Both the position numbers and the translations under genes were made by a program. This document shows, piece after piece, positions 16,034-25,423 of a stretch of 64,000 nucleotides of DNA (the stretch's first letter is position 1; each line of letters opens with the position of its first letter). Location: contig CAMDEA010000014.1 of the NCBI GenBank assembly GCA_945893045.1, positions 1 through 64,000 of the forward strand, given 5' to 3'. Source of the stretch: Planctomyces sp. SH-PL62 (lineage in GTDB: Bacteria > Planctomycetota > Planctomycetia > Planctomycetales > Planctomycetaceae). The notes beneath the pieces are model-generated. The model was given only the letters and a program-made list of their open reading frames with translations, did not search any database and had not been told where the DNA came from.

Positions 16034-19000
16034 ATGAATACCAAACTGCTTTACCGCCTGACTTGGAAAGAACTTCGCTCGTTGCGAGCGTTGTGGGTTT
16101 CGTTGTTGGTGATGACGCTTGCCGTGCAATTGGGTTCGGCACTGATCGATAACCGTCACGGGGATCGAGTGGTGCTGCTTTTCGGCGCGGCGCTGTGGTT
16201 GCCGGTGGTGTTCTCGTTGGCGTGCGCGGCGATGGCGTTTGCCGGGGAGCGTGAAGAGGGGACCGATCAAATGCTCTGCCGTCTGGCCGCGCCACCGCTG
16301 GCGTTGTGGATCGTGAAGTTGATGGTGATCGTGCTGGGGACCGTCACCATGTTTGTGATCGTGTTTCCCGTGGCGATCATTGGGAGTGGCATTGATGAGC
16401 GGATCTGGGCTCACAACCCGTATGCGATCCTGGAGCCGTCCGGCTTTCGGCAGGCCGACGGAGTTGTCGGTCAGATGCACCGGCTGTCAATTTTTTGGGG
16501 GTTCTGTTTGCTTGCGTGGGGCCTGTTGTTTTCGTTGCTGTTGCGGCGTGTGTTGCCGTGCTTGATGGTGTCTGTGTTGGCCACGCTGTTGACTCAGTGG
16601 GGCGTGGAGTGGCTGTTAAGTCTTTCTCCCAAACAGCCGGCTGAACGTTGTACGGTTGAGTGTCTGTTGCATCTGGGAATTCTCCCGAGCTTGGTGCCGC
16701 TGCTGATGAGCGTGTGGTTCGTGCAGCGGTGGGATGAGGATCGTTGGCCGCGCCTGATCGAGTGGGTTGTCGTGCTCGCGCGTCGCTTCAGCCGGTTGTG
16801 GGTGCGAGTGACGGGAGTGGAAGGCGAAGACATCAGCCTCGTACCAGAGTCATTGCGAGCCGAAGTCGGCAGCAGCGCCGGCGTCGTGAGCTTCACGACC
16901 TCGATACTGCGGCAAGTGGGCCTTTGCCGCCCTGACGAATGGTTGCCCGCATGGCGGCGTGAGGTGCGGCGGTTGCTGTGGTTGGAGTGGCGATCAGCGT
17001 GGTGGGTGAGCTTGGGGCTGATCGTGGCGGGAAGTCTGGCACTGCTGACGCTTGTCAGGACGGCGAACTCGCAATCGGACATGCGGTTCGCGTTGAGCAC
17101 ACTGCCGCTGACGTTGGCGTTCGTGGCGTTTGCATTGGGAGTCTGGTCGTTTCACGGGCAGCAGCGCGAGCAACGGTTTCAGTTCTTCGCGGCACACGGA
17201 GCTTCGCCCACCGCGATGTGGCTGGTGAAACATGTTGTGTGGCTGAGTTTTGCCGCGCTGGCGGTGGCGTTTCTCTTGAGCTTCACGGCGTTCATCGCGG
17301 AGGGAGCGATCAAGCACGAAGAGTTTGAAGTCGGCGACCTCCAGAACCTCATGCAAGCCATGTTTCAGAAAAGCCCTCTTGGTAGTTGGCACGAGATGGA
17401 TCACCCCGGCTGGCGATACCGTCTGCTTTATTGTGCCGCTCATGCGACTGGCACGCGGCCATCGGAGTTTTATCAGTTGCATGAAGTGCTCGGCGTGTGG
17501 CCGATGGTGTCGCTGCTGTTACTGGCGATGGGCCGGGGCCTGGTCATGGTGTGGCTGTGCTTTGCGGTCGGACAGTTGGCGTCGCTGCTGATCCCTCGCG
17601 CGGTGACGGCGATGTTGGTGGGAGTGCTCGCGCTGGGAGTGGCTGTCGGCTGGTGGTTCGTGATCTCGATTTGGCGAGTTCCGTTGCTGATCGGTGGTTG
17701 TCCGGTGTTGCTCGGATTGCTGGCCGCGAGTTGGGGACGCATGAGCGATTGGCTGGAAGAGCGTTCTGGCTGGCGGCGCTGGTTGCGTGTCGCTGCAACG
17801 ACACTGCTGCCGATCCCCGTGGCGTTTGTTGGGATCGCGATGTATCGAGTTTATGAAGTGCCGCTCGTCGAGTTGCCGTGGGGGGCGGCCTTGCCTCCTT
17901 CGGCGGAGGCTCGGCAGACGGGCGACGATTGGCTGCGGTTGGCCGAACAGTTGGAGTCTCCGTTCAAGTGGCGCGGCGCGATTGGACTGCCTCTCGACGG
18001 CAATCAGGTTGGCACGTTGGAGCCTCCGCTTGATCGCCGGAATCCTGTGGAGCAAAACTTTGTTCGGATTCATGAGGCGGAGCTCAATCACATCAAAGAC
18101 GCGCATTGGCACGGCTTCGCGGAACGAGATTGGCTGACGGACAACGCTGCGGCATTGGAAAAGGCATTGCGTCTCGCGAATCGTCCCGACTGTGTCATGC
18201 CGAAATCTTGGGAGCCGTCGCACAACCCGACACGCGAGCAATTCGGCCGGGTCGCATTTCTGCTGAAGATGTCCGCGTTCGAATCGTTGGCGAATCATCG
18301 GCTTGACGAAGCGTTGCAGCGGGCGCTGGCGTTGTATCGCTTCGGCCAGCAACTGGGTCGTCGTCGCGGACGCTGGTATTGGTCCAATCATGTGCAACAA
18401 GCGGCGTTGCATGTTCTGCACGAATGGGCGTTGAGTCCCGATCAAACCGCCGCGTCACTGCGGATGGCCTTGGGACGATCCGATGCCGGTGAACCACATC
18501 CGGTCGCTCAACTGGTCCGCGCCGAAGGCAGCTTTGCGGTCGATCCGTTTGAGGTGCTGCGAGCTGAATATGCCGAGGGACTGGCAAGACACGATGAACT
18601 GTGGCGCGACGGACCAACCCCGTATCGCTGGATGCCCAGCCCGTATCACTGGGTGCGTTGGGAGAAGTCGCGCGGAGAGCGATTACTCAAGGTGTTGGCG
18701 GTTGAAGGGGACACCAACCTGCGCCGCGGAATGATCCGCGATTATGGACGTGACGCTCGCCAGCTCAATGGGCCATTCGACCGTCTGTTTCAAAACTCCG
18801 ATCCAGAGCACCTCGCCGCTCCGTACAACTCGCCGTCGCGCGGCGAACGCTGGCAAGAAACGACGGAGGTTTCGCTCGGTTGGGGTTGGAGTGAGCAGAC
18901 GTTGGGGGACAGCTTCTTTCCCGTGCTGGCGGAATTGGAAACTCATCGCCGTGGGTTGTGGCTGACGCTCGCGCTGCAAGCGTATCGCAAAGAGCATGGC

Positions 19001-19231
19001 GGCCTCCCAGATCGCTTGGATGAACTGGTTGGTCCGTTTTTGGAACGGCTGCCGGTCGCTCCGGTCCGCGGCTTCGAGTTCGAGTATCGCCCCAATGGCT
19101 ATCCGGGGGCCGTCGTGGATGAAAAACACATCCTCCGTGCGCCGAACGCACCGTGCTTGTCGGTGATTGGCGAACCGAACCAGTACAACTACTTCGGTCT
19201 CACGTTTTTTATGTTGACTCCTTCGTTCTGA
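16034..19231 (+). CDS. Large ABC-2 permease-like protein with C-terminal soluble domain
   Basis: A 1065-residue membrane protein, probably the partner of the ATPase upstream. Residues about 1-235 resemble one ABC-2 permease half: a WKELRSLRALWVSLLVMTLAV start and several transmembrane segments. Residues about 320-610 restart with LLWLEWRSAWWVSLGLIVAG and give a second multi-helix half, so it looks like two permeases fused. Residues from about 620 are largely soluble. Near the C-terminus, LALQAYRKEHGGLPDRLDEL resembles text seen near the end of many planctomycete pseudopilin-like and hypothetical proteins. Start 16034 is chosen over an in-frame GTG at 16016. The transported substrate is unknown. 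Confidence 0.8.
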   Translation: MNTKLLYRLTWKELRSLRALWVSLLVMTLAVQLGSALIDNRHGDRVVLLFGAALWLPVVFSLACAAMAFAGEREEGTDQMLCRLAAPPLALWIVKLMVIVLGTVTMFVIVFPVAIIGSGIDERIWAHNPYAILEPSGFRQADGVVGQMHRLSIFWGFCLLAWGLLFSLLLRRVLPCLMVSVLATLLTQWGVEWLLSLSPKQPAERCTVECLLHLGILPSLVPLLMSVWFVQRWDEDRWPRLIEWVVVLARRFSRLWVRVTGVEGEDISLVPESLRAEVGSSAGVVSFTTSILRQVGLCRPDEWLPAWRREVRRLLWLEWRSAWWVSLGLIVAGSLALLTLVRTANSQSDMRFALSTLPLTLAFVAFALGVWSFHGQQREQRFQFFAAHGASPTAMWLVKHVVWLSFAALAVAFLLSFTAFIAEGAIKHEEFEVGDLQNLMQAMFQKSPLGSWHEMDHPGWRYRLLYCAAHATGTRPSEFYQLHEVLGVWPMVSLLLLAMGRGLVMVWLCFAVGQLASLLIPRAVTAMLVGVLALGVAVGWWFVISIWRVPLLIGGCPVLLGLLAASWGRMSDWLEERSGWRRWLRVAATTLLPIPVAFVGIAMYRVYEVPLVELPWGAALPPSAEARQTGDDWLRLAEQLESPFKWRGAIGLPLDGNQVGTLEPPLDRRNPVEQNFVRIHEAELNHIKDAHWHGFAERDWLTDNAAALEKALRLANRPDCVMPKSWEPSHNPTREQFGRVAFLLKMSAFESLANHRLDEALQRALALYRFGQQLGRRRGRWYWSNHVQQAALHVLHEWALSPDQTAASLRMALGRSDAGEPHPVAQLVRAEGSFAVDPFEVLRAEYAEGLARHDELWRDGPTPYRWMPSPYHWVRWEKSRGERLLKVLAVEGDTNLRRGMIRDYGRDARQLNGPFDRLFQNSDPEHLAAPYNSPSRGERWQETTEVSLGWGWSEQTLGDSFFPVLAELETHRRGLWLTLALQAYRKEHGGLPDRLDELVGPFLERLPVAPVRGFEFEYRPNGYPGAVVDEKHILRAPNAPCLSVIGEPNQYNYFGLTFFMLTPSF

Positions 19232-19283
19232 ATTCAGCAGGCAAGGACTTCAGAAGTCGCGATACCGCACGCGATGGACATTG

Positions 19284-19386
19284 ACCCAAACCCCACCGAG
19301 CTTGTCTCGGTGGTTTTTAGGCTTTTGCACTACGCGGAATTCGTAGTGCAGAAGCCCGTTTCCACCGAGGCAAGCTCGGTGGGGTC
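19284..19386. repeat. Nested palindromic repeat (CCACCGAGCTTGTCTCGGTGG family)
   Basis: The outer arms contain CCCCACCGAG...CTCGGTGG and its inverted counterpart. An inner hairpin is built on GCACTACG...CGTAGTGC (about 19321-19356). It lies between the convergent permease-like and YHS-protein genes. Confidence 0.78.
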
Positions 19387-19441
19387 TATGCCATCCTCAC
19401 CCGTGCGCGGTTCCCAAAACAATCACAGTCACAGACCAACG

Positions 19442-19471
19442 AAAAAACCCCGGTCGCTTGCGCGGCCGGGG
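19442..19471 (-). terminator. Terminator of the double-YHS protein gene
   Basis: On the minus strand, a stem of ten base pairs (CCCCGGCCGC with GCGACCGGGG, one G-T pair, GCAA loop) is followed by six T residues. It ends 31 bases after the stop codon at 19502. Confidence 0.85.
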
Positions 19472-19501
19472 CTATCGTGTCAGTCAGAAGGCGTTGGGGG
19501 C

Positions 19502-21130
19502 TTACTCGCTGATGGCGAACTCTTTGGGAGTCGCGACGAATTGCTCAAGCGTCTTCTGACTGGTGAAGAGGTACAGCCGGTCTTTGAACCATACGGCGTG
19601 ATCCAGCGAACCTTCCTTCGTGACTTTGTCTTTGAGCAACACCACGTCCTGGCCTCCGGAGATCGGAGCGTACTGCTGCGGGTGTTCGTCGAACGCGGTC
19701 TTGGCGTCGGCGCTGCTGAAGTAGTACGTGCGGCCTTTGAACGTCGAGTGATGTTCCGGCAGCGCGTTCTTCAGATCGCGTTCATCTCGCAGCATGACCG
19801 GGCAGAATCCTTTCAGCCCACGCAGCTCGCCACGTTCGGCGATCAGCTTCATTTTGTTGTTGACCTCTTCGTTGGCCGGCTCGGTAACCTCTTGCTTGAC
19901 TGGTTCCGCTGGTGACGCGGCGGGAGGCAACGGGATCTCGTCTTCGGTCGGCAACTCGATGCTCTTTTCTTCCGGCATCGGTTCGTCAGCGGCCGGTGTT
20001 TCGGGATTCGTGATTGCTGGGTGGGCCGGTTTGGCGGCGGGCTTGGACGCGGGACCGAACTCATCGTCGAGTGACAGGCCGCTGAAGGGATTGTCGTTCT
20101 CGATGGTTTTGGCTTCGGTAGTCGGGGCCGCAACCTCTTCGACTTCCTCGGCGGCTTTCTCGATGAGTTTTTCGTTGAAGGCGTTCTCTAAGGCATCGTC
20201 GACCGAGGCCGGAGCTGGCGGAACCGCGATCGCTTCGCCGCCGATCTTCGCGGCGGAACCTTGATAACCCGGATCACCCGGAACTGGCGGCAACGTGTCT
20301 GACAACTGATTGCCGGATTGAGCCGCGTTGGGCTGAGCAATCGGAGCCGGTTGAGCGGCTTGAGGAATCGGCAGCGCACGTGTGGCCGCGTTGTTGAAAC
20401 GATTCGCGGGATTCTGATTCGCGCCGGCTTGATTGACTCCGTTCGCAACGGGCGCGGCACCCGACGCTCGCTGCGGTGCGCGAGCCGCATTGTTCGGAAT
20501 CGGATTCGCCGGATGCTGCGGCAGCGCGGCCGGAGCGGTTTTATGGCGGCTAAACGGATTGATCTTGTCGAGGAACGTGCGCGGCTTGGGCGGCACCACA
20601 TTCGACGGAGCGACGGCATTCGGACGAACGCTGCCATCGGCAGCCGGCACTTGGCCATTCGCCGGGACCGGTGTCTGCTGGAAATTCATCTGCGGCATCG
20701 GCCGGCCGTCTTTGCGATACAGCTCTTCAAGCTGCTTCTGAATGGGCGAGGGAGCCGCGTCGCTTTGCTCATTGACCGTCTGGATCGCGACGCCGTTCTG
20801 CTGAACAGCCGCCGGCATCACCGCAGAGCGATTCGCCGGTCGCGCGGACGAGGTAACGCTGCTGTTGAGCTTGCGGCCCGCGTTGAGCGAGTTGCTCGCG
20901 GGACCAATCGGGCGAACAACACTGCTCCCCTTCGAGGTGTCGGCATTGCGGATCATGGAGGGCAACAATCCCGGAGCCTTCCTGGTGGGAGCCACTGTCG
21001 TTCGTTGCGGAGAGAAGTACTCCTCCGACGCGGCGGAGCTGTCTTGCGCTTGAGCCGTCAGACTCACATTCAGCAGCAGGCCGCTGCCGAGCATCCAGGC
21101 CGAGGCGATCAATCCATGCGTCTTGTTCAT
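19502..21130 (-). CDS. Secreted Pro/Ala/Asn-rich protein with two C-terminal YHS-like repeats
   Basis: A 542-residue exported protein. Residues 1-28 are a signal peptide (cleavage near AQAQD). About 400 residues of low-complexity sequence rich in Pro, Ala, Asn and Gln follow. The last 110 residues hold two tandem copies of a YHS-like unit: GFCPVMLRDER with FKGRTYYFSSADAKTAF, then VVLLKDKV with WFKDRLYLFTSQKTLEQF. YHS domains are linked to metal binding, and the first copy keeps a Cys, but no function can be assigned. Start 21130 is supported by AGGAG nine bases upstream and by the signal peptide. It is a single-gene unit with its own terminator. Confidence 0.8.
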   Translation of the reverse strand: MNKTHGLIASAWMLGSGLLLNVSLTAQAQDSSAASEEYFSPQRTTVAPTRKAPGLLPSMIRNADTSKGSSVVRPIGPASNSLNAGRKLNSSVTSSARPANRSAVMPAAVQQNGVAIQTVNEQSDAAPSPIQKQLEELYRKDGRPMPQMNFQQTPVPANGQVPAADGSVRPNAVAPSNVVPPKPRTFLDKINPFSRHKTAPAALPQHPANPIPNNAARAPQRASGAAPVANGVNQAGANQNPANRFNNAATRALPIPQAAQPAPIAQPNAAQSGNQLSDTLPPVPGDPGYQGSAAKIGGEAIAVPPAPASVDDALENAFNEKLIEKAAEEVEEVAAPTTEAKTIENDNPFSGLSLDDEFGPASKPAAKPAHPAITNPETPAADEPMPEEKSIELPTEDEIPLPPAASPAEPVKQEVTEPANEEVNNKMKLIAERGELRGLKGFCPVMLRDERDLKNALPEHHSTFKGRTYYFSSADAKTAFDEHPQQYAPISGGQDVVLLKDKVTKEGSLDHAVWFKDRLYLFTSQKTLEQFVATPKEFAISE

Positions 21131-21387
21131 TGCCGAGGCTCCTGCGTCCCTGTCGGGCCATTCGCGTTGTGTGGTGTCGAGCGTGGCGGGGATTGCAGGG
21201 GTCCGTCTGCCATCCAATAATCCGTCCCGTTCCGACAACCGGTCTTTCGCCAGTTACTATCGACCCCGACATGCTCGGCCTATGACGACTGTGCCGGACT
21301 TGCGAACGATTCCGACCCTCTCGCTGGCATAGTCGAAGCCGCCGGAAAAGTTTGCCAAGCTTCTGTTCTCAACTTTCCTCAACCCAA

Positions 21388-21471
21388 ATAGGCGAGCGGG
21401 GCGGCGTCAGCCTCCCGGTGATCACGCTGGCTGCGGAAAACCGGGGGGCTGACGCCGCCCCGCTCGCCTAT
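21388..21471. repeat. Palindromic repeat (GGCGAGCGGGGCGGCG family)
   Basis: Arms 21388-21419 and 21440-21471 pair over 32 bases with one mismatch. It stands 37 bases before the sppA start, in the divergent gap with the YHS gene. The outer arms at 3316-3521 are the same family. Confidence 0.88.
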
Positions 21472-21508
21472 TCTCGGTGCGAGTTGAAACATTTTTGGAG
21501 TTCTCCTT

Positions 21509-22573
21509 ATGTCTGCCGTTCCGCCGTTCGTCACTCAAACGACTTCGCCCCCGCCGATCATCATTCAGCAACATTCGCCGGGACCGTTCTGGACGACTCG
21601 CTGGTTCGTGCGACTGCTGATGGTCGCGTTGATCTTCTCGCTGATGTATTCCGCGCGGTTGAACTCCGAGTACCGCGCGTACTTCCAAAACGGCGACGGC
21701 CCGACCGAGAAGTATCACTCCGGCGACAAGACGGCGACCAACAAGATCGCCGTCCTCGAAGTGAGCGGCACCATCATGCCCCCCTTCACCGGGCACTTTC
21801 TCAAGGCCATCAAGCACATCAAAGAAGACAAGAACATCAAAGGTGTGTTGCTGGTCATCGACAGTCCCGGCGGCCTGGTGGCCGACAGCGATCAGATTTA
21901 TCGCAAGCTGGTGGACCTGCGAAAAACGAAGCCGATCTATGTCTCGATGAAACGCATCGCGGCGTCCGGCGGCGTATACATCGCGATGGGCTGCGGCGAA
22001 GAAGGAAAAATCTTTGCCGAACCGACCACCTGGACCGGCTCGATCGGCGTCATCATTCCCCGCTACGACGCCAGCGAACTCGCCGGGAAAGTCGGTTTGA
22101 AGACCGACTCGCTGAAGACCGGCGAATACAAAGACTCGCTCGACCCGCTGCGCGCGTTGAGCGATCGCGATCGCGAGTTGTGGAGCACGATCCTCGACGA
22201 GAGCTTTCAACGCTTCATCAAGATCATTGACGAGAACCGCAAAGACCTCGATTACGCGAAAGTCAAAGAGCTCGCCACCGGCCAGATTTTCACCGCCGAC
22301 CAGGCCAAGGCGAACGGCTTGATCGACGAGATCGGTGACGAAGAGGTCGCGCTCGAAGCGTTGAAGGACAAGCTGGGGCTCAGCAAAGTCCGCGTCGTCG
22401 AATTCAGTTTTCCAGTCTCGCTGATGGACCTGCTGCTCGGATCGGCGCAGGCTCGCGACCCCGAAACACAATTCCGCAAGCTGCTGGATATGTCGTCCCC
22501 GCGAGCCATGTACTTCTTCGGCTCCACCCCGGCACTTGTTCCGTTGTGGCAATCGGCGGTCGAGTCTCGTTGA
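21509..22573 (+). CDS. sppA: Signal peptide peptidase SppA (S49 family)
   Basis: A 354-residue membrane-bound serine protease of the short SppA type. One N-terminal transmembrane segment (about 31-50) anchors a protease domain. The conserved text is GVLLVIDSPGGLV, the nucleophile is Ser153 in AASGGVYIA, and the general base is Lys208 in TGEYKDS. The 55-residue Ser-Lys spacing fits short SppA enzymes. It cleaves leftover signal peptides in the membrane. The start has TGGAG upstream. It is convergent with the WD40 gene, and the gap between them holds another repeat. Confidence 0.93.
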   Translation: MSAVPPFVTQTTSPPPIIIQQHSPGPFWTTRWFVRLLMVALIFSLMYSARLNSEYRAYFQNGDGPTEKYHSGDKTATNKIAVLEVSGTIMPPFTGHFLKAIKHIKEDKNIKGVLLVIDSPGGLVADSDQIYRKLVDLRKTKPIYVSMKRIAASGGVYIAMGCGEEGKIFAEPTTWTGSIGVIIPRYDASELAGKVGLKTDSLKTGEYKDSLDPLRALSDRDRELWSTILDESFQRFIKIIDENRKDLDYAKVKELATGQIFTADQAKANGLIDEIGDEEVALEALKDKLGLSKVRVVEFSFPVSLMDLLLGSAQARDPETQFRKLLDMSSPRAMYFFGSTPALVPLWQSAVESR

Positions 22574-22586
22574 CCTGGAAACAACG

Positions 22587-22731
22587 CTTCCCCCCTTGCG
22601 GGGGAGGTTCCCGCGCTCTGTAGCTACGGGCCACGAACGCTCGGCAATGCTTCGATCGGGACGTCTTTCCCCCTGTTCCGTGCCGTAACTTCAGTGCGCG
22701 GGAACCACCGGGGCAAGCCCGGAGGCGGAAG
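22587..22731. repeat. Inverted repeat (GAGGTTCCCGCGC family)
   Basis: Arms 22587-22616 and 22696-22731 share GGTTCCCGCGC / GCGCGGGAACC and a G-rich segment. The element fills the convergent gap between sppA and the WD40 gene, where it could stop transcription from both sides. Confidence 0.65.
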
Positions 22732-22733
22732 AA

Positions 22734-23855
22734 CTAACGCAGCAGTTCAAAGAGGTGGATCGGCGAGCTATTGCCGGGATAGATCCCCTCGCGAGCCTTC
22801 GACTTTTGCTGGCCCGATGTGCCGGCGTTCGAGATCACGGCGAAGCGTTCGCCGCTGGGATGCAGCGCGACTGAGTGGCAATTCGGCATCTGCTTGTCGG
22901 CGGTGAAGAACGGTTGTGGTTCACCGGTGCGGTGAAAGAAAAAGCGACCCCGACCCGGTTGGCCGCTGCACACGCCGATCCAATAGCCGTCGGGATGAAA
23001 CGTAAGTTCGTGGACGAAGCCTTCGGTCTTCTCGCCGATGTTCAACGTCTGAATCTCGGCACCGTCAGACCAGTTGAAGAATTTGACGAGCGGCAAGGCT
23101 TCGACAAATCCGCCGCTGGCCGGTTTCGCTCCGGCGACTGCGAGCGTTTTGCCTGCGATGTCAAACGCCAGCACGCGCACGCCGCCGACATCCTGGATGA
23201 ACGACAGCATGTAGAGAATCTTCGCATCGAACTCGCGCACCGCTTTGCCGTCGGCCAAGTCCCATTGTTTGACGATCCCCTTGAGGTCGCCGGCGACCAG
23301 CGACTTGCCATCCGGATGAAAAGCCAACGAGAAGACGTCCTCGCCCTGGCCGACGATCTCTTGCAGCTTCTTACCATCGGCGGTGGACCAGAGACGAATC
23401 GCCTGATCGAGTCCGCATGTTGCGAGTCGCTCGCCATCCGCACTGAGCGCGATCTGGCGAATCCAACCGTCGTGCGCGGCCGGAACATTCCAGAGCGGCT
23501 TCGGCGTCTCTTCAGCAGTCGACCAACCGATCAGCCGGCCCCATGTGTCGGCGGAGACAAGAAGCGGACTCTTCGGGTGCAGCGCAATCTGCGAGACCCA
23601 GCCGTCATGACCGCTCAGCGACGGCAACTCAGGAAACACCGGTTCGGAAGGCTTGCTGTTTTTCTTTTTCGCGTCCGCGGATTCCTCCACGGGCATTTGC
23701 GGCTGGCTCAAGTCCCACCGATGAATCTTCCCGTCGCGGCCAGCGGCGAACAGAAGTTTTCCGTCAGGGCTGAAGCGGATCGACGAGATCTGCCGTTCGG
23801 TCTTAATGATTGTGACCGGCTTCGGCGGTTGAGGTTTAGTGGTTTCGTTCGGCAT
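22734..23855 (-). CDS. WD40 repeat protein
   Basis: A 373-residue cytosolic beta-propeller with several WD40-type blades: ISSIRFSPDGKLLFAAG, KIHRWDLSQ, VSQIALHPKSPLLVSAD, IRQIALSADGERLATCG, AIRLWSTADGK and VFSLAFHPDGKSLVAGD with VKQWDLADGK. There is no signal peptide or extra domain. It lies downstream of a DUF1549/1553 plus DUF1501 pair on the same strand. That gene triplet is common in planctomycetes, so it may belong to the same functional unit, although the gap carries a 90-base palindrome. The role is unknown. Confidence 0.88.
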   Translation of the reverse strand: MPNETTKPQPPKPVTIIKTERQISSIRFSPDGKLLFAAGRDGKIHRWDLSQPQMPVEESADAKKKNSKPSEPVFPELPSLSGHDGWVSQIALHPKSPLLVSADTWGRLIGWSTAEETPKPLWNVPAAHDGWIRQIALSADGERLATCGLDQAIRLWSTADGKKLQEIVGQGEDVFSLAFHPDGKSLVAGDLKGIVKQWDLADGKAVREFDAKILYMLSFIQDVGGVRVLAFDIAGKTLAVAGAKPASGGFVEALPLVKFFNWSDGAEIQTLNIGEKTEGFVHELTFHPDGYWIGVCSGQPGRGRFFFHRTGEPQPFFTADKQMPNCHSVALHPSGERFAVISNAGTSGQQKSKAREGIYPGNSSPIHLFELLR

Positions 23856-23910
23856 TGAACTTCGTTGATTCCAAGAGTGGTGTCCGCTGAGTCATGTTTT
23901 GAAAGTAACT

Positions 23911-24000
23911 TTGGGAACGCTAATTGACGCTAATCTTCACTAATGACTGCCCGTTGCTCGGTCATCAATTAGCGAAGATTAGCGTCAATGAGTGTTCCAA
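23911..24000. repeat. Palindromic repeat (CGCTAATCTTCGCTAAT family)
   Basis: Arms of about 36-40 bases (23911-23946 and 23961-24000), AT-richer than the surroundings, with the same core as 8461-8518. It separates the WD40 gene from the DUF1501 gene. Confidence 0.82.
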
Positions 24001-24044
24001 GTATTTGGGGTTTGGCAGAGGCTGCGATCAGACTCGCTGGTTTC

Positions 24045-25337
24045 TCAAGCCAAAAGTTCTTTGACGGGATGACAACCTTCGTGCGCGATCGGCAGCGGTT
24101 GGCCACCATTGTTGTATTCGGTCTTTTGCGAGTTGATGCCCAACGCATTGAACCAGGTGTGGAACATGTGGCCGATGTCGTAAGGCTCGGAGTTGACGTA
24201 GGTGCCGTTGTCATTGGTCGAACCAACGACGATGCCGCGTTTCACTCCGCAACCGGCCATCACCAGCGACCACGCTTCCGGCCAGTGATCGCGGCCGAGA
24301 TGTCCGTTGACGCGCGGCGTGCGGCCGAACTCGCTCATCGCGATCACCAGCACATTGTCGAGCATCCCGGAGGCCGCGAGGTCCTCAATGATCGCGGCGA
24401 ACGGCTGATCGAATTTCCGCACGAGACTCAGGCTGCCATTAAAATTGTCGCCGTGCGAGTCCCAGCCATACGAGTTGACCTTCACGAACGTCACACCCGC
24501 TTCGAGCATCCGCCGAGCCAACAGCAGATGTCGGCCGAGATCGTGCGTGCCATAACGCTCGACATCGCGCGGCGAGAATTTTGAGGCATCAAACAAGTCC
24601 TGCCGCTTCATCAGTTCGAGACCCATGTCGTAGACGAACGAGTTCGCCTCGGTCGAACCAGCACGATGCGTCTGCGAGTAACGCTTGTCGGCAAGCGTTC
24701 GCAACTGGCTCCGTTCCAGCAGATCTTGATCGCTGACGGACGAGTGTCGCAACAGATTCTCCGGCGGCTTGCCATCGCCAAAAGCCAGCGACCCGTATTG
24801 CGGGCCGAGGAACCCCGCGTCCTTGTAGATGAATCCACCGCTCATCGGCTTGATCCACACGGACGGAGGCAGCCCGCTGTCGTTCGGCCCCAGCAGCTTT
24901 GTGACCGCCGCGCTGAAATACGGATACACGACGCCGCGGTTCTTCGGATCGCCGCGCTGAATCCGTTCGATGCCGGACGAGTGCGCGTCGTCCTGCGTGC
25001 AGAGGCTGCGAACGACGGCCAGATGTTGCATCTGCTTCGCCGTGTGCGGCAGCAACTCGCTGAAGTGAACTCCGGGAATCGAGGTCGGGATCGTGCGGAA
25101 GGGACCGCCGAACTCGGTGTTCGGTTTTGGATCCCAGCTTTCCAATTGACTAATTCCCCCATCGAGCCAGACGAACAAAACCTGCTTGTATTTCTTCTTC
25201 AGATCCGCAGCGAACGCTGGCGTCGTGATGTCGCCCAACCCAAACGCACCGGCCGCCGCACCCGCCGCGCTGCCAAGCCACTGGCGTCTCGACAGCCGAT
25301 GTTCCCACGGTTTGCAGAGCGGATTCGGTGTCATCAT
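24045..25337 (-). CDS. DUF1501 domain protein, Tat-exported
   Basis: A 430-residue DUF1501 protein, paralogous to the one at 3580-5037. The Tat signal is LSRRQWLGSAAGAAAG (Arg17-Arg18), followed by AFAAD. Conserved text includes VLFVWLDGGISQLESWDPKP, FSELLPHTAKQ, WDSHGDNF and EFGRTPRVNGHLGRDHWP. The start is one of two adjacent ATG codons (25337 or 25334). It follows the DUF1549/1553 gene by 86 bases, a gap that contains a hairpin repeat. Function unknown; it probably works with its upstream partner outside the cytoplasm. Confidence 0.92.
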   Translation of the reverse strand: MMTPNPLCKPWEHRLSRRQWLGSAAGAAAGAFGLGDITTPAFAADLKKKYKQVLFVWLDGGISQLESWDPKPNTEFGGPFRTIPTSIPGVHFSELLPHTAKQMQHLAVVRSLCTQDDAHSSGIERIQRGDPKNRGVVYPYFSAAVTKLLGPNDSGLPPSVWIKPMSGGFIYKDAGFLGPQYGSLAFGDGKPPENLLRHSSVSDQDLLERSQLRTLADKRYSQTHRAGSTEANSFVYDMGLELMKRQDLFDASKFSPRDVERYGTHDLGRHLLLARRMLEAGVTFVKVNSYGWDSHGDNFNGSLSLVRKFDQPFAAIIEDLAASGMLDNVLVIAMSEFGRTPRVNGHLGRDHWPEAWSLVMAGCGVKRGIVVGSTNDNGTYVNSEPYDIGHMFHTWFNALGINSQKTEYNNGGQPLPIAHEGCHPVKELLA

Positions 25338-25349
25338 CTCGCCTTTGGG

Positions 25350-25420
25350 TCTTCCATCGTTCTGCCCCCATCGTCCTGCCTACTGCTTTTGGCAGAACGA
25401 TGGGGGCAGGACGATGAAGA
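25350..25420. repeat. Palindromic repeat (CATCGTTCTGCCCCCATCG family)
   Basis: Arms 25351-25380 and 25391-25419 are inverted copies with a few mismatches around a ten-base centre. It fills the gap inside the DUF1549/1553-DUF1501 operon. Confidence 0.8.
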
Positions 25421-25423
25421 CGA

